Shown piece by piece: positions 13,087 to 26,300 of a stretch of DNA of 64,000 bases; within the stretch, counting starts at the first letter, position 1; every line of letters starts with the position of its first letter. Source of the DNA: Anisakis pegreffii (Eukaryota; Nematoda; Chromadorea; Rhabditida; Anisakidae); assembly GCA_035041965.1 (NCBI GenBank), contig JAPYMA010001087.1, positions 176,701-240,700 on the forward strand. The letters run 5' to 3'. Under the pieces are notes generated by a model, which saw only the letters and a list, made by a program, of their open reading frames with translations, searched no databases and was not told where the DNA came from. A program made the position numbers and the translations under genes.

Positions 13087-16000
13087 TCAATATTTCGTGA
13101 ATTCCCACATCTGCGAGGCTTTACCGTCAACACACTGTCGTACGAGTGCATCGTCACTCGATTTCAACGATTCCACATCAAGACACAAATTCGAGTCGAT
13201 GTGCTTTAGATGGCCACTCTGCAATCGATTCGAATCAACGTCTCAAAAGATGCGGTCACTTCGAAAATGAGAAACATTCGAAGCAAACAATGCGATTTGA
13301 ATCAATCACGAAAAGTAACCTCAAACGACCATTTATCATCAACACCTCTACAAGATGGCATACGAATAACACCTTTTGGACCGTCCTCCCGATCTCTCCT
13401 TACCGTAGCGCACGTCATTTCACGACGCAATACGCCTTCATTCGTCAACGAGAACACCTCAAAACAATTCAGCAATCATCCAACTTCAATCAAATCACAT
13501 TCCAATCCGATTGATCTTTCATTCTGTTTGAGCACTGACCAAACATTTTCTGAACTATATAAATAGAATGTATCGATAAGTGTTCAACTGTAAGTGATCA
13601 CATTTGGAACGATCCAAAATAAAATCATTGAAATCAATGGACCTGTACTGAATTGTCACACTAATTGGCTTATTCTGTAAGAAAGTGATGAACAATTTAA
13701 GATGCATCACTGTCCGAAAAGAGTTATCAAAGAGATAACCACTGCAAAATGATGCTAACCTGTGAAGAACTTCCGCTCGCTTGGTACTCAAACAATCCCA
13801 ATGTTATTGTTCCCTCCTCATCACGCTGCATCGTATCCAAACATAATCCTGAATCTGCATTTCGAACCTGTAATTTCCCGAGATCACTGAGTACAAAATA
13901 TCGATAGCACATCAAACAACATCAGTAGGGCTGAATACCATAAGACACAACAAGATATAAACGGATCGACGAACGACTAACAGCTCCATATGCAGAAACA
14001 TTCTTATCGGGAATGAATTTATCTGGTATGACATTATCCAGGTACCATTTGAATGATTTACACTTCAATTTCTTTCGTAACGCCTTCCGCTCGGATAGAT
14101 CGCCAACATCTTTATCCTTCAACAACATAAAAAATAAATGAAAAACGTTTATAAAAACTTTCAAAGGCTTCAAAACCATCGAACTGACGGTTTATTTCTT
14201 GTACTGATTGCAAGTGAAATGTGAAAGAATAAAGTAAAAATAAAGGATAAACTAATCCAATCATTACAAAAATTTCCAAACATTTTATACCAATGAATTT
14301 CCCTATGAAAAAGGACTTGCAATTGGGGATCAGCATCATATTGAATGAAATTAAAACTTACTTTGAGATCATTTCTGTGCAAATAGTAAAGTCGTTTATA
14401 ATCATCCATCCACACTTCAGCTAATCGCCTTGAATTAGTACCGTGAACATCTTTATTCCCACCACGACCAGTCATATTATACGGATGACCATTACGGAAG
14501 ATATGCCCGACGTGAGAGCACGGTATGAATTCGATGCTTCCTCCACACATCCACACCTCAAGTTTTGAACGAATGCTGAGATCTACTGAATAAGTAAACT
14601 CGATGCAACTTATCGATATTTATAAAACAAAAGTAAAGGAGATAGAAAGAGAACACAATGATGAACTGACTCTCAGAATGATATTATACGGTGATAAGCG
14701 CTGGAAAACAAATCATCAAAATACCGTTCCATGATTTCACTATAAAAGTACAAGTTAAAATTTTTAGAAAGATCACTTAAAAGACCGATACCCTGAACGA
14801 TATTTCAAGATTTTCGCCACCCCATATATCCATTCCAGGATCGTAACCACCGACTTCAAGAAAATATTTACGATTTGCTGCTAATAAACCACCCGCCATT
14901 GTTGGTGACCTAAATTAATAGAAAACGGATGGTGAATAATTGAACTCAAGAAGACTGCAACTTCGATTATAACATGTGTCCGCAAAAAAATTCAGTTTGC
15001 AAAAGGATAAACTGAAAATAGGGGCACAGGCCATTCAAGCAGCTCATTTGGTAGTTATGAACCAAATTTTGCATTATCATTTCAACAACCGGCAAAATCT
15101 AAAAAAGATTTCAGAAATAAGAAAACCAATTGATAGTGAGTCGAATGAGAGCTTATTAATTCAATGGTGAATGGAAAGATTGATTGAAATTTTGACTGCA
15201 CGTAAATGAGAAATTAAGTAAAATGTCAAAACGATTGAATGTGATATGACGAATCTAACAAACCGGACATGTTCCGTGACCGATTTGCGTCGTTTTTTCT
15301 CAGCCTCACTGACCAGATCCCATCTGAAATGCAAACTCCACCAAAATCCACCAGTCGCATCGCCATCGCCAGCTCCACCGTATCGCATCGTCTCGGCCAC
15401 TATAGAATCAATTATTGGACATACCACTGCTGATCGCTTTGTCTTTATCCGAGCCAAGATTGGTTCAAGCCTGAATCAGTTCATCGATCAAGCAACACCG
15501 CCATACAAATACCACAACAATTTCATACATCCAGCAATGAATATTCAATCAAAAAAGTGACAAGTCGGTGAGTACGAGAAACCAACCATCCAGCATTCGC
15601 TTCACAATGTGAATCAAGAAACACGATCACCTCACCCACTGCCAATTTAGCACCCTCTAATTTGGCTCTGATCAATCCCTGTCGTTCATTTTTACGTATC
15701 AACTTCACCAATCCGCCGAACCGTTTGATGTAATCGTTCAACTTTCCTTTCAATTCATCTGAAAATATTCCAGAGCGTTTTCTTATTCTAAGCGTCATTT
15801 TTGCATTGATGTCAGATAGACCACTATTAGAAAATTAGTTTTTCCCCTGAGTAAAGACTGGGAATGGAACTGCAAACTGCAATAGAATAAATACCTCTTT
15901 GACTGAAATCATCTAGCAGAATGACCTCTTCTAACAATCGCGGTGGAGTCCGATTAATGACAGAATGCACAGTTCGAAGTAACGGAGTCCAAGCCTCATC

Positions 16001-17784
16001 GGTGAAGATTATAATGACAGAAGTACGAGGCAGATCATCGATATCGTACTTCACTAGACGACATTTCGGATGGCGTGTGTCCGGCAAACTTCTATCCAAC
16101 GACACCTTGTCACTTAAATATCAGCAATTAACCCATCAGTTCTCTTTACCTGACCACAACATACTCTAATCTATTTCATTACAATGATGAAGTGCACGCT
16201 GTAAATTCACGGAACTATGAAGCAGATCAAGGCTGACTGTTTTATTAGGAAATTAGAACATACGCATAATTCCAGTGGCGTTCACTGATAATAGAATGCA
16301 CCGGATTCAGCAGTAGAAACTAGAGGAAATAAGGAATTTGTGGATGATGGCATAATGAAAGAGAGGAATGGAATGTGATGCACGATACCTCGCAACGACA
16401 TTCATGAACCACTTTTTCATGTCAGCATCACCTCGCTCCTTTTCTTCACCAGATAAAGACACAGCATCGCCATTCTCACCTGGTCCAGATCTGTGTTTTG
16501 AATAGTCAGGAATAACGTGCTGCATTTGGAACGATGATTCCGGCCAGGCTACTCCCTTGAAGACAGCACTTTGACAAACATAGCACCTTTTGAAGACGAT
16601 TACTAAACATTTATTCAGCTGGTAACAGCTGATAACCACATATTTAAAAGTTTCTACTGTTTCAAATGAATAGCCTAGGCCAGTGGTTCTCATAGGGGGT
16701 GAAATTACCCATTTTGGATAATTTGGAGGTGTCAAGGTGTAATGAAGAGGGTCGGAAAATTAGTATTTCGTGCAGTTGTCATTTCATGATAGAATACCAT
16801 TGTGATGGTGTTTTTTTTATCTCGGATATGCAAATGCAATTAGCTGATGGCAACACTCTTCATTATCTTATTTTCTGAGTATCATTAGCTCGCCCGGGCC
16901 TAATAGGGTTTTCATTCTTTTCCTTGCTGCTATAATCGCTCTCATAGCTTTTATCACCAAAAGTGTTTTCTTTTGCTAATTTATCATTCATTTTACTCAA
17001 CAATTAAAGTCAAATTCTCATTCTATCAAATACACTCTTTAATTGATCATTTCATTGTCGAACGTTGTTGAGCAATTCAATTCGATTGCTGTATTGTTGA
17101 TTTTGGCTATCAATACTCGTCAACGCAACCAGTAAATAATATATGCTATAGAATAAGAAATTGGTTCGAACTGTGAAGTGAAGTTGAGATGAAATGAATG
17201 AGAAAAACTCATCAAGAGAACACTATTCGCATGTAATAGCTATGAGAGTGAATACAACACGTCTGAAAAGAATGAGAATCCATCTAAATCAGTTTGAATT
17301 GAGCGTGTCATAGACAATAGCTTTTCATGCAATCATAATCGAATGCAATAGTAAGCAACACAACGGTCTAGGACAGTGGTTTTCATAGGGAGTGATATTA
17401 CCCCTTTTGGGGTAATGGAGCACCCGAACGTGAGAACCACTGTTCTAGACATTAAGAATTATTCGAAGCTATTCGTCTCATGACATCGAAAAGAGTCATA
17501 CAAGGAAATATTCATTTTATAAATTCATATGTTCATTCAGGATGGAGAGAGAGTTGGCGACAGAAAATTAGAGCAGTGATGAAATGAAAAATTTTGGCAC
17601 TGCTGAGGGAAAAATATGATTGAAATATCACCTGATATTTTGGCATTTCATATCGTTTGAATCGAGTTTGAAAATAATAAATGACGATAACCGAGAGAAC
17701 GATTAACAGAATCATGCTTAAAACATTTTTCTTCCGACGCGGTGAAATATATCGTAGACATTTTTTAGCGGATTCTCTTACCAT
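13087..17784 (-). CDS. Polypeptide N-acetylgalactosaminyltransferase (GT27)
   Basis: Golgi type II membrane enzyme that transfers GalNAc from UDP-GalNAc to Ser/Thr, starting mucin-type O-glycans. Eleven exons, read on the minus strand: 17632-17784, 16389-16555, 15895-16112, 15587-15758, 15264-15470, 14792-14909, 14362-14556, 13982-14116, 13760-13867, 13320-13457, 13087-13218. All junctions are phase-consistent and give 580 aa, a normal family length. Residues about 21-38 are the membrane anchor. The GPGENG stem motif is followed by [10 protein letters not shown]. The GT-A domain has the metal-binding DSH at 228-230 (LDSHCEAN), [11 protein letters not shown] at 335-345 and VGHIFR with the likely third metal ligand His363. 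The C-terminal ricin-type beta-trefoil runs from about 456 to 580: repeat alpha has GLCLD, repeat gamma NLCLD and QMW, and repeat beta keeps paired Cys but lacks CLD. The C. elegans gly orthologue is not assigned. Confidence 0.96.
16681..16740. mobile_element. Truncated hAT-type terminal element in GalNAc-transferase intron 1
   Basis: Begins with CAGTGGTTCTCATAGGG, the same end as the complete small element at 17374, and stays similar for about 55 bp (GTGAAATTACCC, TTTTGG). The expected right end CCACTG is missing, so the copy is truncated or degraded. Confidence 0.45.
17374..17442. mobile_element. 69-bp hAT-type miniature inverted-repeat element
   Basis: Terminal inverted repeats CAGTGGTTTTCA and TGAGAACCACTG. 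Flanks gTCTAGga and tTCTAGac share a five-base TCTAG core where an 8-bp target duplication would lie. The CAGTGGTTCTCA end is widespread among animal hAT transposons. It lies inside intron 1 of the GalNAc-transferase gene. No coding capacity. Confidence 0.6.
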
Positions 17785-17791
17785 CACACTG
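17785..17791 (-). promoter_or_regulatory. Probable trans-splice acceptor of the GalNAc-transferase gene
   Basis: On the minus strand TTTCAG is followed by TGTG and the start codon. A 3' splice site four bases before the ATG is typical of spliced-leader trans-splicing; a 5' UTR cis-intron is the alternative. Confidence 0.45.
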
Positions 17792-18448
17792 AAACAATAA
17801 CGTTGTTTGCACACTCGAAAACGAAATCTGAACGAGAAATCTGTAAAGCTCTTGAATGAGTCATGTTGTGGCTCTCGAACATGATCGATTCAAGTATTTT
17901 TCAACCAAATATGAGCTTATGCTGGATTTCTGCCGTACAAGTTTTACGGAAATTGATACATTGCTTCTCATATTCATCAACATTAGGGCTTCAGAAGACC
18001 CGTGGATTGATTCTGCGAACGTTCAGAAGCACAAAATATAATGAGCAATCATCAGTCGTTCGTGCGAAGGAACAAAGCCAAAAAAAAGATCAATCTCACA
18101 GATCGATAGCACGAAAAACACCACCAACACACAATAATAATACCACAATCGTAACAAAACCAATCGTTATCCACTCACACTGGATAAGATCGTCAAGCAT
18201 CCACCTGCCACGTTTAGCGAAAACGTGCAAGTTTCAATCATATCTACGGTACAGTTTTCCAACACACAATCGCATTGTAAACAGCACATTAACATCGCTC
18301 AAGCTATGCAAACACAACATTCTAACGGAATCACTTCACGATTGCAATATCTCAATCAAATAAGTCACTGTATAATCTACCTATGGTATATAAGTGCAAG
18401 TTATTATAGAACATTGTTATTACTCACAAATGAATTGTTAATTAATTT
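17789..18448. other. Upstream region of the GalNAc-transferase gene
   Basis: No supported gene. ORFs at 17856-18363 on the plus strand lack family similarity. The promoter of the minus-strand GalNAc-transferase gene is presumably here; no element was recognised. Confidence 0.4.
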
Positions 18449-18565
18449 CGAAATGATTATCATCTGAAAATATTTCGAGGATTTTTTTACAATTTGTTGA
18501 TTTTACCGACAATAGCAAGGTTGTAAGCGAGTGATATTAGTTGGATGAATCATTAAATTTAGTAG
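18449..18565 (+). repeat. Direct repeat, left copy
   Basis: About 117 bp, near-identical to 19115-19221. Shared core runs from CGAAATGA and ATCATCTG through GACAATAGCAAGGTTGTAA to TTGGATGAATCATTAAATTT. The pair brackets the transposase fragment at 18857-19102, 666 bp apart start to start. Confidence 0.8.
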
Positions 18566-18856
18566 ATATCGGGATAACCAGGTTGTTTGAGAATCTGGAT
18601 GAGCTTATTCAGACTGCCTATGTGAAATTCACGCATCCTGTTTTTTAATATACCACAATAACTGTAGAATGTGAACTGGACTACTTGTTTACTTGAAGTC
18701 GAGGCACAATAAAATACTCGGGAACGAAACAAATGCTCCAGAGGCCAGAATTCTTGAACCCGCCGATTACCAAATTCCTTTGATCTAATCCTGCACCAAC
18801 TAGTAATCCGCTGAATGAAATGATCACCAAACTTTGCCCCCAGTGCTAACACTCTT

Positions 18857-19415
18857 TTGACAAGCGTTTTTCATGAAGTTTTTCAATCCAGCAAAACTCC
18901 GCTATCCAATTCTCCATATACTGTCAAAGATTCGTTAATGGACTATTGTAAAACAACAAAGTCAATCATTATTCAAAATGTAAAGGATTCTCCACAGAAT
19001 GGTAAGGAATTCAGCGTAACTCTGGATGAATACTCAACAGTTGAAAGCAAACAATATTTGAATGTCATTCTGCGTAGTATTGAAAAATTCTATTGTCTCT
19101 GAATTGTATTTGTACGAAATGACTATCATCTGTCTCGAGGATTTTTTTTACAATTCGTTGATTTTACTGACAATAGCAAGGTTGTAAAAATATTAGTTGG
19201 ATGAATCATTAAATTTAGTAGGAAAAAGTTAAATGTGAAAATATGGAAAAATTGTTCGAACAGATTAAAGCGATCGCAGCGACAAGCATTGAAAACGAAC
19301 GACGAGCAATCTTTATATTTTCCTTTTTCTTTACAGAACTGAGTACGCCAAAGTGATTCAATAGTCAGCGTCTTAACGTTTCTCAGAGCTTATTGCACCA
19401 AATTGTATTCTTTGA
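18857..19415 (+). pseudogene. Decayed hAT-family transposase remnant
   Basis: Two separated pieces resemble parts of a hAT DDE transposase in the right order. The first (18857-19102) contains KEFSVTLDEYSTVESKQYLN, matching the conserved 'sltlDEW-s--nRRyln' block around a catalytic Asp. The second (from about 19222) reads ENMEKLFEQIKAIAATSIEN, then ERRAIFIFSFF, and after an in-frame stop SQRLNVSQSLLHQIVFF, resembling the C-terminal hAT dimerisation region. A copy of the direct repeat sits between them. Stops and frame breaks show it is inactive. The assignment rests on pattern recognition only. Confidence 0.45.
19115..19221 (+). repeat. Direct repeat, right copy
   Basis: Second copy of the repeat at 18449-18565, with a few base differences and a short deletion in the GTAAGCGAGTGATATTAG part. 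It interrupts the hAT transposase remnant. Confidence 0.8.
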
Positions 19416-20905
19416 ATGTGTTGCTGCTTTGTCAATTTTAATGCCATTTCACTACTATCGAGCAGACTTCTTCAAGCAGTTGTATGATGAATGAGTGAAT
19501 TTGTTCATTATTCCTTAAATTGATCTCTTTACATGATAAATAATGTTGAAATCTGTGCAATAAATGTAATGTACTTCGACACTTCATGAACGCTAATCAA
19601 CCGATCGTTGGAGACAATGGAAGAAAATTAAGAATGTCATTCGTTACGAAGAAGTCGACGAAGATACCAATATCCGGAATGGAGCAAGTTTATTTAGTTG
19701 ATCATATGCTTGTCAGAATACTTAGTTTCCAATTCATGCCACTATCACATAATTGAATGATGATCTTCTGAAGCCGTATGAAAAGAGACATAAAAGCTTG
19801 ATAATCTGAAAAGCATTCTGAGTCAATTACAGGCTGAAGTCGGCAATTGTTCAATCTCGAATGATGCATTTTCCTTGAACATTCTCCAAACTTTGTTCCT
19901 TGTAGTTATAAAAATGTGTACGATGTGAATATTACATGAAGGTAACAGAATAAATGAAACCAATAACAGACAACATTCAAAAAACACCAAAAATGTGTGG
20001 AAACCGGCTGTGTTCAAATGGTTTACTTACAATTGAATAAAGTGAAAAAAGATTCATCGATGTAGTTGTTGTAATTCGGAGTGAATGAAGCGTTATAAAG
20101 AGTGCTTTATGATGAGCTTTTTGGTTGGATAATGTAACGACACAAGCAATCAGCACTGTTCATTTCATTGAAAAGTCCAACTCTGTAAACTTCACTCAGA
20201 ATCATTCTATTCAAGTCCTCAGCAGAACTTTTATAGATGACTTTGTTTGATAAGACATGACGTTTCAAGATTGTTTCCATGGCAGAGCTATTCGGCGAAT
20301 GAATTTCTAGTTTTATCATGCATTCAGTCTGCGATACCACTGCAGGATATTGACGTCTTTTAGAGCATTCCTGATTGTGATAAGCTTGATCAATGAATAA
20401 TTGTGATGGTCAAGTTTTTTTATTGAAATTATTCGCTATTACTGAAAAAGTTAAGAACTTGAATGATTGATGCTGTTTTGTGATATGATTACGAAATTGT
20501 TTGCATATTAGGACTCTTGGCGATTTTCATCCAGCAATACTACAACATCAAACTTGCGCACTGAAAGCCGTCAGTTAAAAATATTGAGTCTGTTTTGAGG
20601 CATTTTTAATGAGGTTATTCAACTGTAAACGGTGTTCATTTTGTTGACGATCTGTTATGATTAATGACTGTCGACATAACAGGAACCTGACGAAGGAGTA
20701 GAGTGTGAGAAAATAACGACTTGAGTGCTAATTTTTGAGTTGTTTAGATGAATATCTTTTCAGTATTATAGAAACAAAAAAGACTCATAGACATTTACAG
20801 ATGATAGTTTATCAGATTCCATTTTGATTCATTTCAAAACTTAATCTGTTCAGAACTGAACGAACCGTAGACCGGTGACCATTGCGTAATCAAATTCGAA
20901 CCATT
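19416..20905. other. Non-coding stretch
   Basis: No supported gene. The minus-strand ORF at 20107-20340 has no recognisable domain. Confidence 0.4.
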
Positions 20906-21093
20906 TCAAAGAATTTCTCTGGATGTGCGATACGAGCGAATTACTCGAGTGTCAACGAAATGGTTAGTTCTGCCGGCAAGATATCGAAGCGAAACCTGAA
21001 GTCAGTTGATAACTTGTTGATCTCTTCAAAACAACTGCTGGGGGAGTGGATGTCAAATTACAATGCACCAATGAAATTATCAACGCATGAAAG
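20906..21093 (+). other. Candidate exon, unrecognised
   Basis: Open frame with coding-like composition (for example VNEMVSSAGKISKRNLKSVD and LLGEWMSNYNAPMK) that ends at a good GTAAGT donor in phase 1. The acceptor side is uncertain (a TTTCAAAG just before 20910). No partner exon of matching phase was identified and no family was recognised. It could belong to the serine-rich gene that begins near 23.4 kb, but the phases do not join directly. Confidence 0.25.
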
Positions 21094-23367
21094 TAAGTTG
21101 GATTTGTTCATATCATACATTCCACAATCATGTTATGTAGTTGATAAAAATTAAATATCTCAATGATCAAACACTCCTCCCTCACACTCGTAAAATAGCA
21201 AAAAAAAAATAGAGATAAGACTTTATCACACCAACAATAACATTCATCAGCTATTACAAAGCGACTATTATTCCTCTCACTGAAGGTGTTCCCAGTTGAG
21301 AGCATTCGCTTCAGTACGTTGTTGTTCCATGGATCTTCTTCATTCTACTGTTCCTTCAACCATCATACTCCATTCGTATCTTGCTACAACTGATTTTAAT
21401 TAGCTGAATTTCCTTCTGAAGAATTCAAAATAACGATGTTAATAGTGATTGTTAAGTAGTTGATAGTCGTTGTTAAGTATTGCGAAGTGATGAATGCGTT
21501 CCGTGTTTCACATGAACCGATTGTGTACTGTTCGAAATGCGCCATATCAGTTCAATCATTATGCTTTTTTTATAAATTCTGCTGTTGCTGCTGCTTATCA
21601 ATCAAATTCTCTCGACTGAATTCGCGGCTGTTATTTTCGAACACAATGTGAATGATGAAAAACTCGTTTAGCAAACGCATACTGAACGTTTCAGTTGTAT
21701 TCATGTCGATCACCATATTAAAATTCAACAAAAGCTCGAATTAATTCCTCAGAATTGATCTACCTTCAACTAATCATGACCTGCAAGCAAACTTCCACTC
21801 GCCGTCTCATTAACTCGCACTGGTCTTTTGCTGATATCAGTTCGATTGATTGTTTCCTGATGTGCCATATGGTCAGCAGTCAAAGCTTAAGATTTAGAAG
21901 AGCGAACTGAAACTTTCCTGTGGGAGAAGAAGATTGGTAACTTTTGGTTGCACCACTCCCGTCATCTGTCAACTCCATGCTTTCTTGAAGCTTCCTGTTA
22001 GGAGTAGCCAAGTCATTCACAGCACCTTTCGTGCAATACTTTTAAGCTAGCTTTGCAGTAATTCCTAATGGAATGGTTCTCATTGGAAGGAAAGGTGGGA
22101 AAAATTCTCCCTGGGAAGGAATTGAGGATGACTGGAATTAAGGAGATTGGTTTAGCGAATATTTTTGCTTACAATTCTTCATACTCGTTTGATAATGTTT
22201 GCAAAATGTTTGCTTGATTGCAAGGAATTGATTCGTTCGATACCACTGACAAATTCTCTGCTGCAAACCTCTTGGTTAGTTGTTGAAATTGCTGATTTTA
22301 TGCCGATTTATCGTAGGAAAGTAATAGGTTGTCAGAGGAGGAGAGTGGGGTTACTGCTGTGTGGGCTGCTGGAGAGAGGGGATTGAACGCCTGCCATACG
22401 GTCCAAGTAGTCACTAAAGGTAAGAGCGTGAGAAGCAATGCTCTAACGTTATTAATAGCAACAAACAGAAATCTATCTATGTGCTAACCGATTCAAAAGG
22501 ATTTGGTTCATACGGCTGACTGGTTCAATCTGACGCATAATCGATAATCGAAGATCGATTTGTAACACTCACTTTTCGTGTCAATTCATTCTGGTTCAGT
22601 TTCGCCATGATCAGGATTATGTGCTGACTGAGTATGGCTCGTTAAAACTTGATGTCATTTTAGCACTAGTTCACTGCTTTATTGATGTTTTGCCGCTAAC
22701 TTGCAATGCTCAATTGGCTGATTCGCTCGATCACCACATCAAAATTATGCAACAAAACACTGCGATTCACTCAGTTCAGGCCTTACTTCAAGCATATACT
22801 AGGGTTCGAGTCTTTAGATTCGAGTCTTCAACACCAACAACGAAACATTTCTTTTAGTCAAGGTGGTCGAGCGAAAGCTTACAGTAGTTTTGCGAGTTGC
22901 TTTTTTCTCTGTGCTTCTATGTTAAAGCAGTTCTAAAAATGAAAATTTTCATCATTTTGAGTCTTTTTTCAATAGCTCTTCGTTTTGCCAATGAGTTGAG
23001 CTAAGCGATTGCTGTTGACATCGGAAAATCTTGATAATAATAATAACGATATTGACATTTTGATAGCGATAATGATAAATCCATTCCTCCATCAAGGAAT
23101 GATGCAGTTATGATTTATCATTATCGTCATCAAGAATAACTGATAATGATGAAAAGCATTTGATTGCATGCAGAATGAAGTCTAATAGGGTCGAGAAATA
23201 GATTGTTTGCGAAATGTTTGAAATGTGAATTATTCGAAACAAATTTGTGCATGACACTGCATAGTAATTGCTGTGAATGCTGATGAAAATTCGTTGGTAT
23301 TTTGACATGGGCGTTTTAAATTGAGTGCGATAAAATAGAATGAAATTGTATCGATAAATTAATGCAG
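21094..23367. other. Non-coding stretch
   Basis: No supported gene. Around 22060-22140 a TGGTTCTCATTGG segment resembles a degraded end of the hAT-type small elements seen at 16681 and 17374. The minus strand at about 22370-22410 contains GGCGTTCAATCCCC, which resembles a Pol III box B, but no complete tRNA or SINE head was found. Confidence 0.35.
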
Positions 23368-23388
23368 AATCTGTATTACAAAGCAACT

Positions 23389-26300
23389 ATGCCTAAATCG
23401 TCATCAATGACGCAAAGAGGCTCAAAATATCTTCAACGATATCTTCATGAGTTTCCAATTAACACTCATAAAGGAACTCATAAGAAACCGACTAATTTTT
23501 CACTATTCTCAAGTGAGTACTTTATTTTCATTTCCATTCATGTATTACTTTCTTTTTTTCGAACAGTTCTTCATCCTACCATGATGCTTCATCTATATTG
23601 TATCCCGGATAATTATTTTAGCCATTATGCATTTTGAATGATCCCATGTGATATTGCTAGCCCAACATCTATTTGAGTCATTATGCATTTTAAAAGATTC
23701 CATGTGATATTCCTCGATGACCCACATTTGATCTCCCTACTGTTTGGTTGCGGTACACGAGACCGAGGTAGATAAAAAACGTTGCACCGAATGTCCGAGA
23801 CTGATATTCATTCTGTTGAAATGAGTTCATAAATTCAGGACAATATGCTAAAGTATGCATTAAAACAGAACAACTTTCCAGTTAGAGAATGTTTGCGCTT
23901 CTAATAAGTTCATAAAACTTTTGAATTTTCTTGGAAATCTCAACTAATCGATGAATGACTTTCCAATTGTCGTTCCAATTCATCATTGGTCTTTCCCATA
24001 ATAACTTACATCCCAAGCTTCTTCATTCATTCGGAAATATCTGCTTTATTGATAGTTTTTTTTCTTTTAAATCGAATTCAAAAATCCAACTGTGGTATTG
24101 TACTGATCTGAATGAATATAGTGATATTACCGTTAACAGTAATAACATTCTCAACAGACAAAATCGAGAAATTGAGAATAATTCTGATGGATTGCGTGAG
24201 CGTAATATAATATCATTCATTCGATGCACAAATATTACGATTAAAATATTCATTTGCTGAACGATTTCTTGAAAATTTAACTGATCGTGAAAATACAGCA
24301 CATAAATGTTCGAACAAGGTTGTCGTTGCAACGTCGATAGCATTTCATTCGTCTTTATTGTGACTGCGTTGAGCTGGAGGCGCTTACAATTTTGCATTTC
24401 TTGGTGAATGTTGATTCATTTAGATCAACATTTTAGAAATCGAAAACGAGAAAAAAATTTGTTGTATAATATTTCGAGTCCGTGATTTTGTTGCATAATA
24501 TTGAAAAAATAATAATAATTCGCATTTATTGAGACATATCGCTTTGTATTTCGAAAAAATTATTCTGGAGTGCTTTCGTTGTTTCCAAGCTGAATGTGGC
24601 GAAAAACATCACCGAACCAGTCATTACACTTGAAATTAGCTCCTGAAAACTTCAGTCTACAAAAAAAATCCTCTTTCCTGCAAATTGAAGAAAGTGTACT
24701 GCGTATTTTGACGACTATAAAATTATATTGCTTACTTCTTGCTTTTTTAGCATAACTTGCAAAGTTATATCCATTATGAATTGATTCGTACTCACACCAG
24801 TTCCGCAAATCATAACGGAATTCATCTCGCGGAATTCTCAGTCTCTTACCCCTCTCTCCAAAGATCATTGTTGTCATTCAGTTTCCCTCGATCATCATAT
24901 ACTTAATTCTAATTTCAGTTCGCAACGCAGCCGCCTCACGACGAATCCAACCGATCACATTTGAAAATTATCAGGTGAGTGAATCTCGTTTGTGTCGTTT
25001 ACTACGATGAGATTATCAAAACTTTTCAAACTCTCATTCAAACTCATTTATTAATCAGAGTTTGGGCTTAATTTTTTGTGAATCACCACTGCACAATATC
25101 AACTGAACGAACACAATGCATTAGAAACTGATAAAAAAATGAACGAATTCAATCATTCAAATGATTAGACGAAACAGTACAGTGTGGGATACGTTAAAAT
25201 GTTTTAAACGGTTACTGTAAGATGTTTTAAATGAACAAATCGTTACTGTAAGATCTATTAAAAATGTAAACAAAAAATTATTAATGTTTTCAACTTGCTT
25301 TCAAATACGGCCGAAGAGTCTACTCGAAAATTGAAATGCTTTCGGAAAGATGAAAATGCGAGCGAATTTTCGAAATGAATTTGAACTGATCAACATGCTC
25401 ATCGACTGAAGTAGATCGATGATGGTTATTCATCGATTCTGTGCACTTTCAGGATCAGAAATGTCATAGTCAAAATTTTATTCATAAACCTTTCTGAATT
25501 TCTCGTCGGAACTCGCTTCGTCTGAGCAATGATGGCAAATATAAAACGAATCAATTAGTGTATAAGATTCGAAACGAAATTTTCGTTTTTGGATAATTAA
25601 TAATAAAATTCCATATTTACGATGGATTCATTCGTTCATAATGGGGTCATAAAAACAGTCATTTCGGTTCTAGTCACAAACCGTTTTTGACTATGTTCAA
25701 TTGTTGAATAATCCATAGTTGTTTGCTACAAGTTTTTTCACCTATCCAGAACATCGAATCTGCTCCACAATGCATTTGTTGTTTTATCAAAAGAAGGTTA
25801 TCAATTAATCACTCATTCACGTGCTATACACTCCAATTCATTCGCAATTTGATTAAGTCAATATGTTTGTGTTCAATCGGATGCTCCATCCATCCGAATG
25901 GATACCATAAGCGCACCGCAACTAAAACCGCAGCCAAACGGTAAGGTTCAACTGCGGTACGCTTATGTCATTCATCAATTTAAATAATCCACATAAAATT
26001 GTCTCCATCCGTAACCAACAATATCAGTCACAATAATCACATCAACTGATCCACAATAAATCCAACCGTATTAAACTTCAGCAGTCCTCGTCACCATCAA
26101 TCGACAAGTGTGCATCAACTACTGGTTCACTCAATACATTCGCTTTACCAACTTCCCATTGTGAGTGTGTATTTGCTTTTGTTTTTTGATATCACTCGTA
26201 TTTATACTACCGCTAGTATAAAAATTATTATTAATATTATTTGTTTAGGATTATCATCAATTGGTTTAAGTGATAAAATATATGAGGATTTGATGTCAAA

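Noticed and set aside
13076..13566. Plus-strand frames of 64 to 122 codons
   Set aside because: They lie opposite two verified lectin-domain exons of the GalNAc-transferase gene and have no splice context.
22801..22840. GGGTTCGAGTC as a tRNA T-arm
   Set aside because: No box A or paired stems around it.
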